Shown here in pieces: positions 1 through 7,485 of a stretch of 15,646 nt of DNA. The translations under genes and the position numbers were made by a program. This DNA is from RPQJ01 sp035691185. GTDB taxonomy: Bacteria; Pseudomonadota; Gammaproteobacteria; Steroidobacterales; Steroidobacteraceae. The stretch lies in assembly GCA_035691185.1 (NCBI GenBank), contig DASSJN010000232.1, positions 1 to 15,646 of the forward strand. The letters run 5' to 3'. Position 1 is the stretch's first letter. Each line of letters opens with the position of its first letter. The notes beneath the pieces are model-generated. The model saw nothing but the letters and a program-made list of their open reading frames with translations. It did no database searches and was not told the DNA's origin.

Positions 1-66
1 GAGATCCGCGTGCGCGCGCTGCGCTCCGTGGAGCGGATGCTGGCCGTGGGGCCCAAGGTCGATTGA
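1..66 (+). CDS. nadA: Quinolinate synthase NadA, C-terminal end only (partial)
   Basis: The window opens inside an open frame whose last 21 residues read EIRVRALRSVERMLAVGPKV plus D, ending in TGA at 64-66. This resembles the C-terminus of quinolinate synthase, where the E. coli protein has a run of the type RERALVPLNRML close to its end. NadA condenses iminoaspartate with dihydroxyacetone phosphate to quinolinate, using a [4Fe-4S] cluster in the cytoplasm; none of the cluster cysteines lie in this fragment. The next gene is nadB, which makes the iminoaspartate that NadA consumes, and its TTG start overlaps this stop codon. The identification rests on a short tail plus that neighbour, so it is good but not certain. 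Confidence 0.75.
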   Translation, partial: EIRVRALRSVERMLAVGPKVD

Positions 67-1628
67 ACGATCCATTGCGCACCGACGTCCTCGTCATCGG
101 CTGCGGCATCGCCGGCGGCACGGCTGCGCTCGAGCTCGCGGAATTGGGGGCGAGCGTCGTCGTCGTCACGCGTGCCGACCGGCCCGAGGAGTCGAACACC
201 TACTGGGCGCAGGGCGGCATCATCTTCCGCGGCGAGGACGACTCCCCGGACTTGCTCGCCCAGGACATCACGCACGCGGGCGGCGGGCTTTGCCACGAGC
301 AGGCCGTGCGCACGCTCGCGACGGAGGGTCCGCCGCTGGTGCAGTCGATCCTGATCGACCGCCTGAACGTGCCGTTCGACCGGCTGGCCGACGGGCGTCT
401 CTCGCTCGGTCGCGAAGGCGGCCACTCCATCGCGCGCATCGCGCATGCGACGGACGCGACCGGGCGTGCGATCGAGACGGCGCTGGTCGGGGCGCTGCGC
501 AGGCACCGCAACGTCACGCTGCTGACCGACCACACGGCGGTCGACCTGCTGACGCCGGCGCACCATGGACGGGATCGCCGCGCCGTGTATCAGCCGCTGT
601 CATGCGCGGGCGCATACGTGCTCGATCAGCGCAGCGGGGGGATCGGACGCATCCTCGCGCGCGCGACGGTGCTCGCGACCGGCGGGCTCGGCCAGATCTT
701 CCTGCGCACGACCAACCCGGCCGGCGCGCGCGGCGACGGCCTGGCCATGGCGTATCGCGCCGGCGCGCGGGTCATCAACACCGAGTACGTGCAGTTCCAC
801 CCTACGGCGTTCTATCACCGCAACGCGCCGTGCTTCCTGATCACGGAAGCCGTGCGTGGCGCAGGCGCGCGCCTGGCCGACGAACACGGCGCGCCGTTCA
901 TGGACCGCTACGACGCGAAGTGGAAGGACCTGGCGCCGCGTGACGTCGTGGCCCGCAGCATTCACGCCGAGATGCTCCGGCGCGGCGTCCCGAACGTCTA
1001 CCTGGACGTGGCCTCCTACGTGCCGGCGGAACGCATCCGCGCCGAGTTTCCGGAGATGCACCGCGGGTGCCTCGAGTACGGCATCGACATCACGCGCGAC
1101 CTGCTACCCGTGGTGCCGGCCGCGCACTACTCCTGCGGCGGCGTCTGGGTCGACGAGAACGGGGAGAGCACGGTCGAGCGGCTGTACGCGGTCGGCGAGG
1201 TGGCGTGCTCCGGCCTGCACGGTGCGAACCGGCTCGCGAGCACGTCCCTGCTGGAGGGCCTGGTCTGGGGTCACCGCTCGGCGCGACGCATCGCGGAGCG
1301 GCTCGCGCACAGCGACAGCTGGTTCGACGACATCCCGCCGTGGCAGCGTACCGGGACGGAGCAGCCCGACCCGGCGCTGATCGCGCAGGACATGAGCTCG
1401 ATCAAGCACGTCATGTGGAACTACGTCGGGCTGGTACGCACCGAGCGCCGGCTCAATCGCGCGATCGAGGCGCTGCGCAACCTCGAGGTCGAGATCGAAC
1501 GTTTCTACCGCGCCGCGGCGATGACCGACGAACTCGTCGGGCTGCGCAACGCGGTCCGCGTGGCGCTGATCGTCACGCTCGCGGCGTGGGCCAACCCCGA
1601 GAGTCGCGGCGCCCACTACCGGGAGTAG
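63..1628 (+). CDS. nadB: L-aspartate oxidase NadB
   Basis: This 521-residue flavoprotein oxidises L-aspartate to iminoaspartate, the first step of de novo NAD synthesis, and hands it to NadA. The N-terminal FAD-binding motif VIGCGIAGG is at residues 11-19, followed by SNTYWAQGG (44-52), GREGGHS (116-122), the ATGG turn (205-208), QFHPT (244-248, His246), the PRDVVAR loop (292-298, Arg293), HYSCGG (355-360) and YAVGEVACSGLHGANRLAS (375-393). These are the succinate dehydrogenase/fumarate reductase flavoprotein signatures with the NadB pattern. The start is TTG at 63, overlapping the nadA stop as TTGA, with AAGG at 55-58 as ribosome-binding site, so the two genes are translationally coupled. 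The protein ends just after SRGAHYRE and so lacks the short tail that follows this point in many NadB proteins (E. coli is about 540 residues). Confidence 0.96.
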   Translation: MNDPLRTDVLVIGCGIAGGTAALELAELGASVVVVTRADRPEESNTYWAQGGIIFRGEDDSPDLLAQDITHAGGGLCHEQAVRTLATEGPPLVQSILIDRLNVPFDRLADGRLSLGREGGHSIARIAHATDATGRAIETALVGALRRHRNVTLLTDHTAVDLLTPAHHGRDRRAVYQPLSCAGAYVLDQRSGGIGRILARATVLATGGLGQIFLRTTNPAGARGDGLAMAYRAGARVINTEYVQFHPTAFYHRNAPCFLITEAVRGAGARLADEHGAPFMDRYDAKWKDLAPRDVVARSIHAEMLRRGVPNVYLDVASYVPAERIRAEFPEMHRGCLEYGIDITRDLLPVVPAAHYSCGGVWVDENGESTVERLYAVGEVACSGLHGANRLASTSLLEGLVWGHRSARRIAERLAHSDSWFDDIPPWQRTGTEQPDPALIAQDMSSIKHVMWNYVGLVRTERRLNRAIEALRNLEVEIERFYRAAAMTDELVGLRNAVRVALIVTLAAWANPESRGAHYRE

Positions 1629-1633
1629 GAACC

Positions 1634-3190
1634 CTAGAGCCGGTTCGTCGCGCGTATGAAACCGACGAGGTCGTCGCGGAACTTCTGCATCGACGGCCCG
1701 TGCACGTACATCATGTGGCCCGCGTCGTAGTACTTCACGTCGATGCGCTTGCGCGCCTCGGGCGTGATGTCGAGGTGCTCGAGGTCGAGCTTCATCGCGA
1801 GGAACGGTGTGGCGAGGTCGTACCAGCCCTGCTGCACCAGCACGTGCAGCCCCGGATTCATCGTCAACGCCAGCGCGAGGTCCGGCACCGTATTCGGCAC
1901 CGGCGACATCCAGCCGGCGTTGCCGGGCTGCTCGTGCTCCCAGTTCCATTCGATGTCGAACGCCGAAACGCGGTATTCCTCGTCGCGGCCGAACTTCAGT
2001 TCGCCGTGCAGGTAGCTCAGGAACGCGGACGTGTACGCAGGACCGATCGCCGGGAAGAACGGGTCGTAGTCCATCTCGCCGGCGAGCGGATTCGTCGACG
2101 GCCCGACGTAGCGCGAATCGATGCGGCCGGCGATCAGGCGGTCGCCACGCTTCAGTTCCTGCAGGAACTGCGTGTGCGTCACGCGCAGGTCGGCACGCTC
2201 CCAGTAGTCCGCGGTCGTGCCGGTGTAACGCGCGAGCCTGGCCGCGACGGCTTTCTTCTCCGTCTCCGGCAGCACGTAGCCCTTCGCGAGCGCGGGCAGG
2301 TACTCCTCGCGTGCGAAACGCTCGACCTCGGCCATGTACTCGGTGATCGTCGCCGGCTTGTCCGGCACGAGGCCGTGATACCAGGCCGTCGCGGCGAGCG
2401 TCGGGAAGTAGGCGACGTGCGCGTAGTCGATGCCGGCGCCGTCGATGCCCGTCTCGGCATTGAGGAACGGCGACACGATGACGAGCCCGTTGAGGTTCAT
2501 GCCCTGCTCGGCCTGCAGGTGATAGGCGAGGCCGGCGCCGCGCATGCCGCCGTAGCTCTCGCCGAGCACGTACTTCGGCGAACCCCAGCGTCCGTTCTCC
2601 GACACGTACCGCTTGATGAACTGCGCGACCGAACGGATGTCCTCGTCCACGCCGTGGAAGTCCTCGGGCTTCGCGTCGCCGAGCGGTTTGCTGAAGCCGG
2701 TCCCGACGGGGTCGATCATCACGACGTCCGTCACGTCGAGCGGCGTGTACGGGTTGTCCGCGATCTCCGCCGGCGGCGGCGCGGCATACCCCGGGTCGTT
2801 CACGACGGCGCGGCGGGGGCCCATGATGCCCATGTGCAGCCAGATCGAGGACGAGCCCGGCCCGCCGTTGAACGCGAAGGTCACGGGGCGACGCGACGGG
2901 TCCTTCACGCCGTCCAGCGTGTAAGCCGTGAATCCGAACCGTGCGATCGGCTTGTCGTCCTTGTCTTCGAGGATGTACCAGCCTGCGGTGGCCGTGTACT
3001 TGAGCGCCTTGCCGTCCACCGTCACCTGGTGCCGGGTCACCGACGACGCCGGCACCGGTTTCGGCGTCTCGGCCTCGTCGTTTGCGGCGGCCTCGTCGCG
3101 CTTCTTTTCGTCGCGCGCGTCCTCCGCTCCCAGCGCGCTCACGGCCCCGAACATCAGCAGGAGGGCCAGGGTCGGGGTCAATGCACGCAT
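1634..3190 (-). CDS. Secreted serine carboxypeptidase, peptidase family S10
   Basis: The protein has 518 residues. A signal peptide (about 1-21, MRALTPTLALLLMFGAVSAL) predicts export, followed by a charged, probably disordered segment (23-48). The S10 fold signatures follow: NGGPGSSS (108-115), VGTGFS (162-167), GESYGG with nucleophile Ser212 (210-215), Asp458 in the GWYDLATP segment, and His492 in DAGHMMY. The complete Ser-Asp-His triad suggests an active exopeptidase that trims C-terminal residues from peptides in the periplasm or outside the cell. ATG at 3190 is preferred because it starts the signal peptide and has GGAG seven bases upstream (3198-3201 on the opposite strand). An upstream ATG at 3247 would add 19 residues ahead of the signal peptide and nearly touch the preceding gene. 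It lies 64 bp downstream of a response regulator on the same strand. Its substrate is not evident. Confidence 0.92.
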   Translation of the reverse strand: MRALTPTLALLLMFGAVSALGAEDARDEKKRDEAAANDEAETPKPVPASSVTRHQVTVDGKALKYTATAGWYILEDKDDKPIARFGFTAYTLDGVKDPSRRPVTFAFNGGPGSSSIWLHMGIMGPRRAVVNDPGYAAPPPAEIADNPYTPLDVTDVVMIDPVGTGFSKPLGDAKPEDFHGVDEDIRSVAQFIKRYVSENGRWGSPKYVLGESYGGMRGAGLAYHLQAEQGMNLNGLVIVSPFLNAETGIDGAGIDYAHVAYFPTLAATAWYHGLVPDKPATITEYMAEVERFAREEYLPALAKGYVLPETEKKAVAARLARYTGTTADYWERADLRVTHTQFLQELKRGDRLIAGRIDSRYVGPSTNPLAGEMDYDPFFPAIGPAYTSAFLSYLHGELKFGRDEEYRVSAFDIEWNWEHEQPGNAGWMSPVPNTVPDLALALTMNPGLHVLVQQGWYDLATPFLAMKLDLEHLDITPEARKRIDVKYYDAGHMMYVHGPSMQKFRDDLVGFIRATNRL

Positions 3191-3254
3191 GCTCGGTCTC
3201 CGCGACGCAAAGGCCGCGATGCTCAACCGAATCGGCGTGCGATGCAACCCTCGC

Positions 3255-3659
3255 CTATTTTCCCGGTGTCACCTGCAGCAGGCGGGCGAGCTGCTCGAGG
3301 TCGACGGGTTTGGTGACGTGGTGGTCGAAGCCCGCCTCGAGGGCACGCTTGCGGTGCTCTTCCTGGCCCCAGCCCGTGAGCGCGATCAGCTCGATGCGAC
3401 CGAGCGCGGGGTCCTGGCGCAGCAGGCGCGCGACGTCGTATCCGCTCAGGTCGGGCAGGCCGAGGTCGAGCACCGCGATCTCGGGCCGGAACTCGTGCGC
3501 GATCTCGATCGCAGGACGTCCGGCATAGGCCACGCGCACGTCGTGCCCTTCGAGCCCCAGCAGCAGCGCAAGGCTGTCCGCGGCGTCGCGATTGTCGTCG
3601 ACGAGCAGGATGCGCCGTCCCGCGGGGGCGGCGGCGGAACCATTGGTCGGTGCGGGCAT
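3255..3659 (-). CDS. Free-standing response-regulator receiver domain protein
   Basis: The 134 residues consist of little more than one CheY-like receiver domain (about 15-130). The acidic pair is Asp21-Asp22, the phosphoacceptor is Asp65 in VLDLGLPDLSGYD, the switch Thr is Thr95 (LIALTGWG), and Lys117 sits in the VTKPVD loop. There is no output domain, so it must act through a protein partner, as CheY, Spo0F or DivK types do. The sequence most resembles receivers fused to hybrid histidine kinases. No kinase is adjacent, although a kinase-like gene and an Hpt gene occur about 8-10 kb away on the other strand. I chose ATG at 3659, which has AGG at suitable spacing; ATG at 3701 or 3698 would add about 14 poorly structured residues. 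It may be cotranscribed with the S10 peptidase downstream. Confidence 0.9.
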   Translation of the reverse strand: MPAPTNGSAAAPAGRRILLVDDNRDAADSLALLLGLEGHDVRVAYAGRPAIEIAHEFRPEIAVLDLGLPDLSGYDVARLLRQDPALGRIELIALTGWGQEEHRKRALEAGFDHHVTKPVDLEQLARLLQVTPGK

Positions 3660-3771
3660 CTGCGTAATACCTGGCCGCGCAAAGGCACTCGGCGGCATCA
3701 TACGCTCGTGTCGTCGCGACCGACCGGCGATGGCGTCGACGAGCGGCGCAGTGTGAACACCTGCAGCCTCG

Positions 3772-3823
3772 CGAACGTCGGAATCCTCGTCGGTACGTTC
3801 GGTCAGTCGATCGTTTCGAACGT
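3772..3823. repeat. Three copies of CGAACGT (two direct, one inverted) around the oxidoreductase stop codon
   Basis: CGAACGT occurs at 3772-3778 and 3817-3823, and its inverse ACGTTCG at 3795-3801. The central copy could pair with either flank, giving two mutually exclusive 7-bp hairpins directly at the 3' end of the minus-strand oxidoreductase (stop at 3803-3805). No T-run follows on that strand, so a standard intrinsic terminator is not supported. This may be chance. Confidence 0.35.
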
Positions 3824-5035
3824 GAGACCGGCGTGTGCGCGGAGCCGCTCGAGCAGGCGGTCCCCCAGCAACGTGGCCGGCGTCCAGAATCCCCCCGGTC
3901 GGTCGGCGACGTCGCTCGCGAGGCATGCGGCCGCCTGCCCGAGCATTTTTGCGGTCGAGCCGTATCCCGGGTCCCGGTCGCCGGTGACCTTGCAGCGCAA
4001 CACGCGGCCGTCGCGTGTCCGGCCGTGGAAACGCAGGTCGAAACAGCCCTTGCGCTGGGCCTCCGGGCTCGGGCCTTCGCCGGGCGCCGGCAGCACGAAA
4101 CGCTCGAGCGTCTTGCGCACCGGGCCGATGGACGCTGCCACCATGAACGCTCCGAGTGCCGAGGCCATGGCCGCGGCATTGGCGCGCCCGCGCAGTCCGC
4201 GCCCCATCAGCACGGCCTCGTCGTAGCGGAAGTCGTGCCCGTACGCCGCGTGCGTGAGCATGTTCGAACGGTGCACGATCCGCGTGTTGATCGCGCTCAT
4301 CACGAACGGGGCCACCCAGGCGCCGAAATCCGGGTCGTGCTCCGCGAACCTGACGTCGTGCTGGCGAACCTTGGGTTTGCCGGCTTCCGTCCAGAGCGAA
4401 TAAGGGTCGGCGAGTTCCTTGCGCAAGCCGGGATTCTGGCCGACCTCGGCCAGCAAATTGAGGATCGAGGCCACCGTGCCGCCTGAGGCGCCTCCCCGCA
4501 TCGCCTTCACCCGCATCTTCACCTCGGTGCAGGGCTGGCCGAAGCGTCGCTGCGCCACCTGCTGCAGGAAGTGCACGCCCAGGTCGGACGGGATCGAGTC
4601 GAACCCGCAGCAGTGGACGATCCGGGCGCCCGACCGCCGCGCCGTCGCCTCGTGCCGCGTCAGCATGCGGCGGATCCACTGCACTTCGCCGGCGAGGTCG
4701 CAGTAATCCGTGCCGGATTCGGCACAGGCCTGCACGAGCGGCTCACCGTACAGCGCGTACGGGCCCACGGTCGAGACTACGACATGCGTGCTCGCGCACA
4801 GGCGGCGCATGTCGTCGAGTCTCGACGCATCCGCCGTGAGCGCCTCGAGCCGGCCGGCGCCGCGGCCGAGCGACTTGCGCAGCGCCTCGAGCTTCGGCTG
4901 GGAGCGGCCGGCGACGGCCCAGCGCAACTCGCCCTCGCGCCCGAAGGTTTCGAACAGGTATCGCACCAGGATCTGGCCGACGAAGCTCGTGGCCCCGAAC
5001 ACGACGACGTCATGCGGCTTGCTGGCTTTCTTCAT
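3803..5035 (-). CDS. Saccharopine dehydrogenase-like NAD(P)-binding oxidoreductase (trans-acting enoyl reductase family)
   Basis: This 410-residue protein begins with a Rossmann-fold dinucleotide-binding segment, VVFGATSFVGQILVRYL (11-27). It continues with AGRSQPKLEAL (42-52), VVSTVGPYALYGEPLVQAC (86-104), GTDYCDLAGEVQWIRRM (108-124) and GARIVHCCGFDSIPSDLGV (136-154). This motif order is typical of the saccharopine dehydrogenase NADP-binding family that includes the mycobacterial trans-acting enoyl reductases and uncharacterised membrane-associated relatives in many proteobacteria and eukaryotes. The true substrate in proteobacteria is unknown; the family name does not mean lysine metabolism here. 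Translation starts at ATG 5035, without a strong Shine-Dalgarno. It is transcribed divergently from the symporter cluster, sharing the 99 bp upstream region. The response regulator follows 143 bp downstream and may or may not be cotranscribed. Confidence 0.87.
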   Translation of the reverse strand: MKKASKPHDVVVFGATSFVGQILVRYLFETFGREGELRWAVAGRSQPKLEALRKSLGRGAGRLEALTADASRLDDMRRLCASTHVVVSTVGPYALYGEPLVQACAESGTDYCDLAGEVQWIRRMLTRHEATARRSGARIVHCCGFDSIPSDLGVHFLQQVAQRRFGQPCTEVKMRVKAMRGGASGGTVASILNLLAEVGQNPGLRKELADPYSLWTEAGKPKVRQHDVRFAEHDPDFGAWVAPFVMSAINTRIVHRSNMLTHAAYGHDFRYDEAVLMGRGLRGRANAAAMASALGAFMVAASIGPVRKTLERFVLPAPGEGPSPEAQRKGCFDLRFHGRTRDGRVLRCKVTGDRDPGYGSTAKMLGQAAACLASDVADRPGGFWTPATLLGDRLLERLRAHAGLTFETID

Positions 5036-5134
5036 GGACCGTCATCTTAGACCAATGTCTCAGTTCCAACTGCGGACGGGCTTGCTAGATTCCGCGGCAC
5101 GTCACGTGCTCATCGCAGCCAGGGGGAACATGTC
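5036..5134. promoter_or_regulatory. Divergent intergenic region serving the oxidoreductase (-) and the DUF485/symporter cluster (+)
   Basis: The two divergent starts are separated by 99 bp, so promoters for both directions probably lie here. On the minus strand, TTGGAA and TAAGAT hexamers are visible but only 14 bp apart, which is short for sigma-70. On the plus strand a TAGATT at 5086-5091 could be a -10 box, without a convincing -35. The clear element is AGGGGG at 5121-5126, eight bases before the ATG at 5135, which is a good ribosome-binding site. No operator-like palindrome stands out. Confidence 0.4.
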
Positions 5135-5464
5135 ATGGCCGGTCCACCCACCATCGACTGGGATGCAGTCATCGCCGATCCGCGCTTCCAGGCGCTACAC
5201 CGCAAGAAGCAGGGCTTTCTCACCGCATTGATGGTCTTCTCGGTCGCCGTCTATTTCCTGCTGCCGATCGGCGCCGCCTATTTCCAGGACCTGTTCAAGG
5301 TCAAGGTCTGGGGCGTCATCAACTTCGGCCTGGTGTTCGCGCTGTGCGAGTTCGTGATCGCCTGGACGGTGGCGTTCTATTACTCGCGCCGGGCGGGCGG
5401 CGAGTTCGACCGCCTCGCGCGCGAGCTCGCGGCCGATTACGAGCAGGGAAAGGTGACGGCATGA
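5135..5464 (+). CDS. DUF485 inner-membrane protein, small partner of the symporter (YjcH-like)
   Basis: This 109-residue membrane protein has two predicted transmembrane helices, about residues 28-48 (FLTALMVFSVAVYFLLPIG) and 64-84 (NFGLVFALCEFVIAWTVAF). They are flanked by a cytoplasmic-type N-terminus with the ADPRFQALHRKK segment and a charged C-terminal tail. Length, the RFQ-L-R-K motif and placement directly before an acetate-type symporter identify the DUF485/YjcH family. In E. coli yjcH lies between acs and actP, and its exact role is unresolved; an accessory or assembly role for the transporter is an inference. AGGGGG eight bases upstream supports the ATG at 5135. Its TGA overlaps the next gene's ATG (ATGA at 5461-5464), so expression of the two is coupled. 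Confidence 0.93.
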   Translation: MAGPPTIDWDAVIADPRFQALHRKKQGFLTALMVFSVAVYFLLPIGAAYFQDLFKVKVWGVINFGLVFALCEFVIAWTVAFYYSRRAGGEFDRLARELAADYEQGKVTA

Positions 5465-7371
5465 ACGTCCAGAACCGCAAGGCGCTCGCCTGGGGCATCG
5501 CCGGCCTGCTTCCGGTCGTCAGCACGGGCGCGTATGCGCAGGGCGCAGTGGCGCCCGAATACCGCTGGCTCACGTTCGCGGTGTTCGCGGCAATCATCGC
5601 ACTGACGATGTACGTGACCTACGTCGCCGCCAAGCGCGTCAAGTCCGCCGCCGACTTCTACACCGCCGGCGGCGGCGTGACCGGCTTGCAGAACGGCTGG
5701 GCCATCGCGGGCGATTATCTCTCCGCCGCTTCGTTCCTCGGCATTGCGGGCCTGATCTCGCAGTACGGCTACGACGGCTTCATGTACTCGGTCGGCTGGC
5801 TCGTGGCCTACATCACCGTGCTGCTCGTGATCGCCGAGCCCTGCCGCAACATCGGCCGCTACACGCTTTCGGACATCCTCGCCTACCGGAACAACCCGAA
5901 GGCGATGCGCATCGTCGGGGCGATCTCGGTCATCACGGTGTCGACGTTCTACCTCACCGCGCAGATGGTCGGCGGCGGCGTGCTCGTGAAGACGCTGATC
6001 GGCATCGACTACGAGATCTCCGTGGTCGCGGTCGGCGTGCTGATGCTGGCCTACGTGCTGTTCGGCGGCATGGTCGCCACGACCTGGGTGCAGATCATCA
6101 AGGCGATCCTGCTGGTCGCCGCGTCGCTGATCCTCGTCATGCTGGTCTGGCTCCCGTACGGCTTCTCGCTGCCCGGCTTCCTGCAGGACGTCGTCAGCGA
6201 CCCGAAGGTGCAGGCCAAGGTGGCCGCGCTGCTCGGTGACCCGGCGAAGAACATGAGCGCGGCCGAGCTGGGGCAGCGCTTCCTCGAGCCCGGCCTTTAC
6301 TTCAAGGCCCCGATCGACCAGATCTCGCTCGGCATGGCGCTGGTGTTCGGCACGGCCGGCCTGCCCCACATCCTGATGCGCTTCTTCACGGTGCCGACCG
6401 CGCAGCAGGCGCGCAAGTCGGTGCTCTGGGCCATGGCCATCATCGGCGGCTTCTACGTGCTGACGCTGTTCCTCGGCTTCGGCGCGGCCAAGCTCGTCGG
6501 CCCCGCTGCGATCGCCTCGATCGACGCGGGCGGCAACATGGCGGCCCCGCTGCTCGCGCAGTACCTGGGCGGCGGCGCGAACTCGTTCATGGGCAACTTC
6601 ATGCTGGCGTTCGTGTCGGCGGTCGCGTTCGCGACGATCGTCGCGGTCGTCGCCGGCCTCGTGCTCGCCGCGGCCTCGGCCATTGCCCACGACCTGTACG
6701 TCGGCGTCTATCACGGCGGCGATACGGTGCCGCCGCAGCAGCAGGTCCGGGCCGCGCGCGTCGCCACCGTGGTCGTCGGCGCCATGGCCATCGCGATCGG
6801 CATCGCGGCCAAGGGCCAGAACGTCGCGCACCTCGTGGCGCTCGCGTTCGCGGTCGCGGCCTCCGCCAACTTCCCCTGCGTCCTGCTGACGCTGTACTGG
6901 AAGCGCTGCAACACCGGCGGCATCGTCGCCGGCATGGTCGTCGGCACCGTCGTCGCGGTCGGCCTCACGCTCGTCTCACCGAACGTGACCTACCCGAAGG
7001 CCGTGCGCGAGGCCTCGATGAAGGCGCTCGACGGCGAGGCCGCCAGGCGCGAGTCCATTGCGACGAAGCTCGCTTCTGCCGACCCGGAGCTCGTCAAGCA
7101 GGGCCAGATCGATCAGACCGCGCTCGACAAGGCGGTGCAGAAGGCGAAGGACGACATGGCCAAGGTCGAGGGCAAGGAGCGCTCGTTCCTCGGCCTCGAG
7201 GCGCCGCTGTTCAAGCTCAAGAACCCGGGCATCATCTCGATTCCGCTCGGCTTCCTCGCGGTGCTGCTCGGCTCCCTGCTGTTCCGCGACCGCCGCTCGG
7301 AGGCGTTGTGGCCCGAGGTGTACGCCCGGCAGAACACCGGCATCCTCGCGTCGAAAGCGACGGCACACTGA
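5461..7371 (+). CDS. ActP-like sodium:solute (cation/acetate) symporter with a hydrophilic insert
   Basis: This 636-residue member of the sodium:solute symporter family imports a small carboxylate such as acetate with Na+ or H+. The ATG at 5461 follows AAAGGTGA (5449-5456) and overlaps the DUF485 stop. After an N-terminal hydrophobic segment ending in AYAQG, which resembles the signal-like start of ActP proteins, SSS motifs appear: ADFYTAGGGVTGLQNGWAIA (64-83), DYLSAASFLG (85-94), ISQYGYDG (99-106), GLPHILMRFFTVP (300-312) and the aromatic-small pattern near 384-410. More than a dozen hydrophobic segments are visible. Unlike the 549-residue E. coli ActP, it carries a charged insert of about 65 residues (512-577) before the last helix (590-608). 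Acetate as substrate is inferred from family and neighbours and is not proven. Confidence 0.92.
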   Translation: MNVQNRKALAWGIAGLLPVVSTGAYAQGAVAPEYRWLTFAVFAAIIALTMYVTYVAAKRVKSAADFYTAGGGVTGLQNGWAIAGDYLSAASFLGIAGLISQYGYDGFMYSVGWLVAYITVLLVIAEPCRNIGRYTLSDILAYRNNPKAMRIVGAISVITVSTFYLTAQMVGGGVLVKTLIGIDYEISVVAVGVLMLAYVLFGGMVATTWVQIIKAILLVAASLILVMLVWLPYGFSLPGFLQDVVSDPKVQAKVAALLGDPAKNMSAAELGQRFLEPGLYFKAPIDQISLGMALVFGTAGLPHILMRFFTVPTAQQARKSVLWAMAIIGGFYVLTLFLGFGAAKLVGPAAIASIDAGGNMAAPLLAQYLGGGANSFMGNFMLAFVSAVAFATIVAVVAGLVLAAASAIAHDLYVGVYHGGDTVPPQQQVRAARVATVVVGAMAIAIGIAAKGQNVAHLVALAFAVAASANFPCVLLTLYWKRCNTGGIVAGMVVGTVVAVGLTLVSPNVTYPKAVREASMKALDGEAARRESIATKLASADPELVKQGQIDQTALDKAVQKAKDDMAKVEGKERSFLGLEAPLFKLKNPGIISIPLGFLAVLLGSLLFRDRRSEALWPEVYARQNTGILASKATAH

Positions 7372-7383
7372 CCTACCAATGGA

Positions 7384-7480
7384 TAGTGTCTAGTGTCTAG
7401 TGTCTGGCCGGAAGCGCACTGCGCCGGGAGCGCGTGACGCACCATTCCGACCATCCGCTAGATACTAGCCGCTAGACACT
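7384..7480. repeat. Imperfect palindrome built from 7-nt repeats (TAGTGTC)
   Basis: The intergenic stretch begins with three perfect tandem copies of TAGTGTC (7384-7404). It ends with degenerate inverse copies, CTAGATACTAG (7458-7468) and CTAGACACT (7472-7480). AGTGTCTAG at 7385-7393 or 7392-7400 is exactly complementary to CTAGACACT. Inside, GGCCGGAA near 7406-7413 faces TTCCGACC at 7445-7452, and GCGCACTGCGC forms a small inner hairpin. The whole could fold as a long interrupted stem and is followed by TTTT, so it may attenuate or terminate transcription between the symporter and the next gene. Its AT-richer, low-complexity character differs from the surrounding coding DNA. Confidence 0.8.
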
Positions 7481-7485
7481 TTTCC

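Noticed and set aside
1067..3316. A 749-residue plus-strand open frame running through nadB and opposite the S10 peptidase
   Set aside because: It is rich in Arg, His and Val in a low-complexity pattern typical of antisense frames in GC-rich DNA, and it overlaps two genes with clear catalytic motifs.
5071..5086. Possible sigma-54 promoter (TGCGGAC-N4-TTGCT) before the DUF485/symporter genes
   Set aside because: The -12 part fits, but the nearly invariant GG of the -24 element is absent, so the match is too weak to call.
7384..7404. CRISPR-like or attachment-site repeat
   Set aside because: The copies are adjacent 7-mers without spacers, with no cas genes or integrase in the window.
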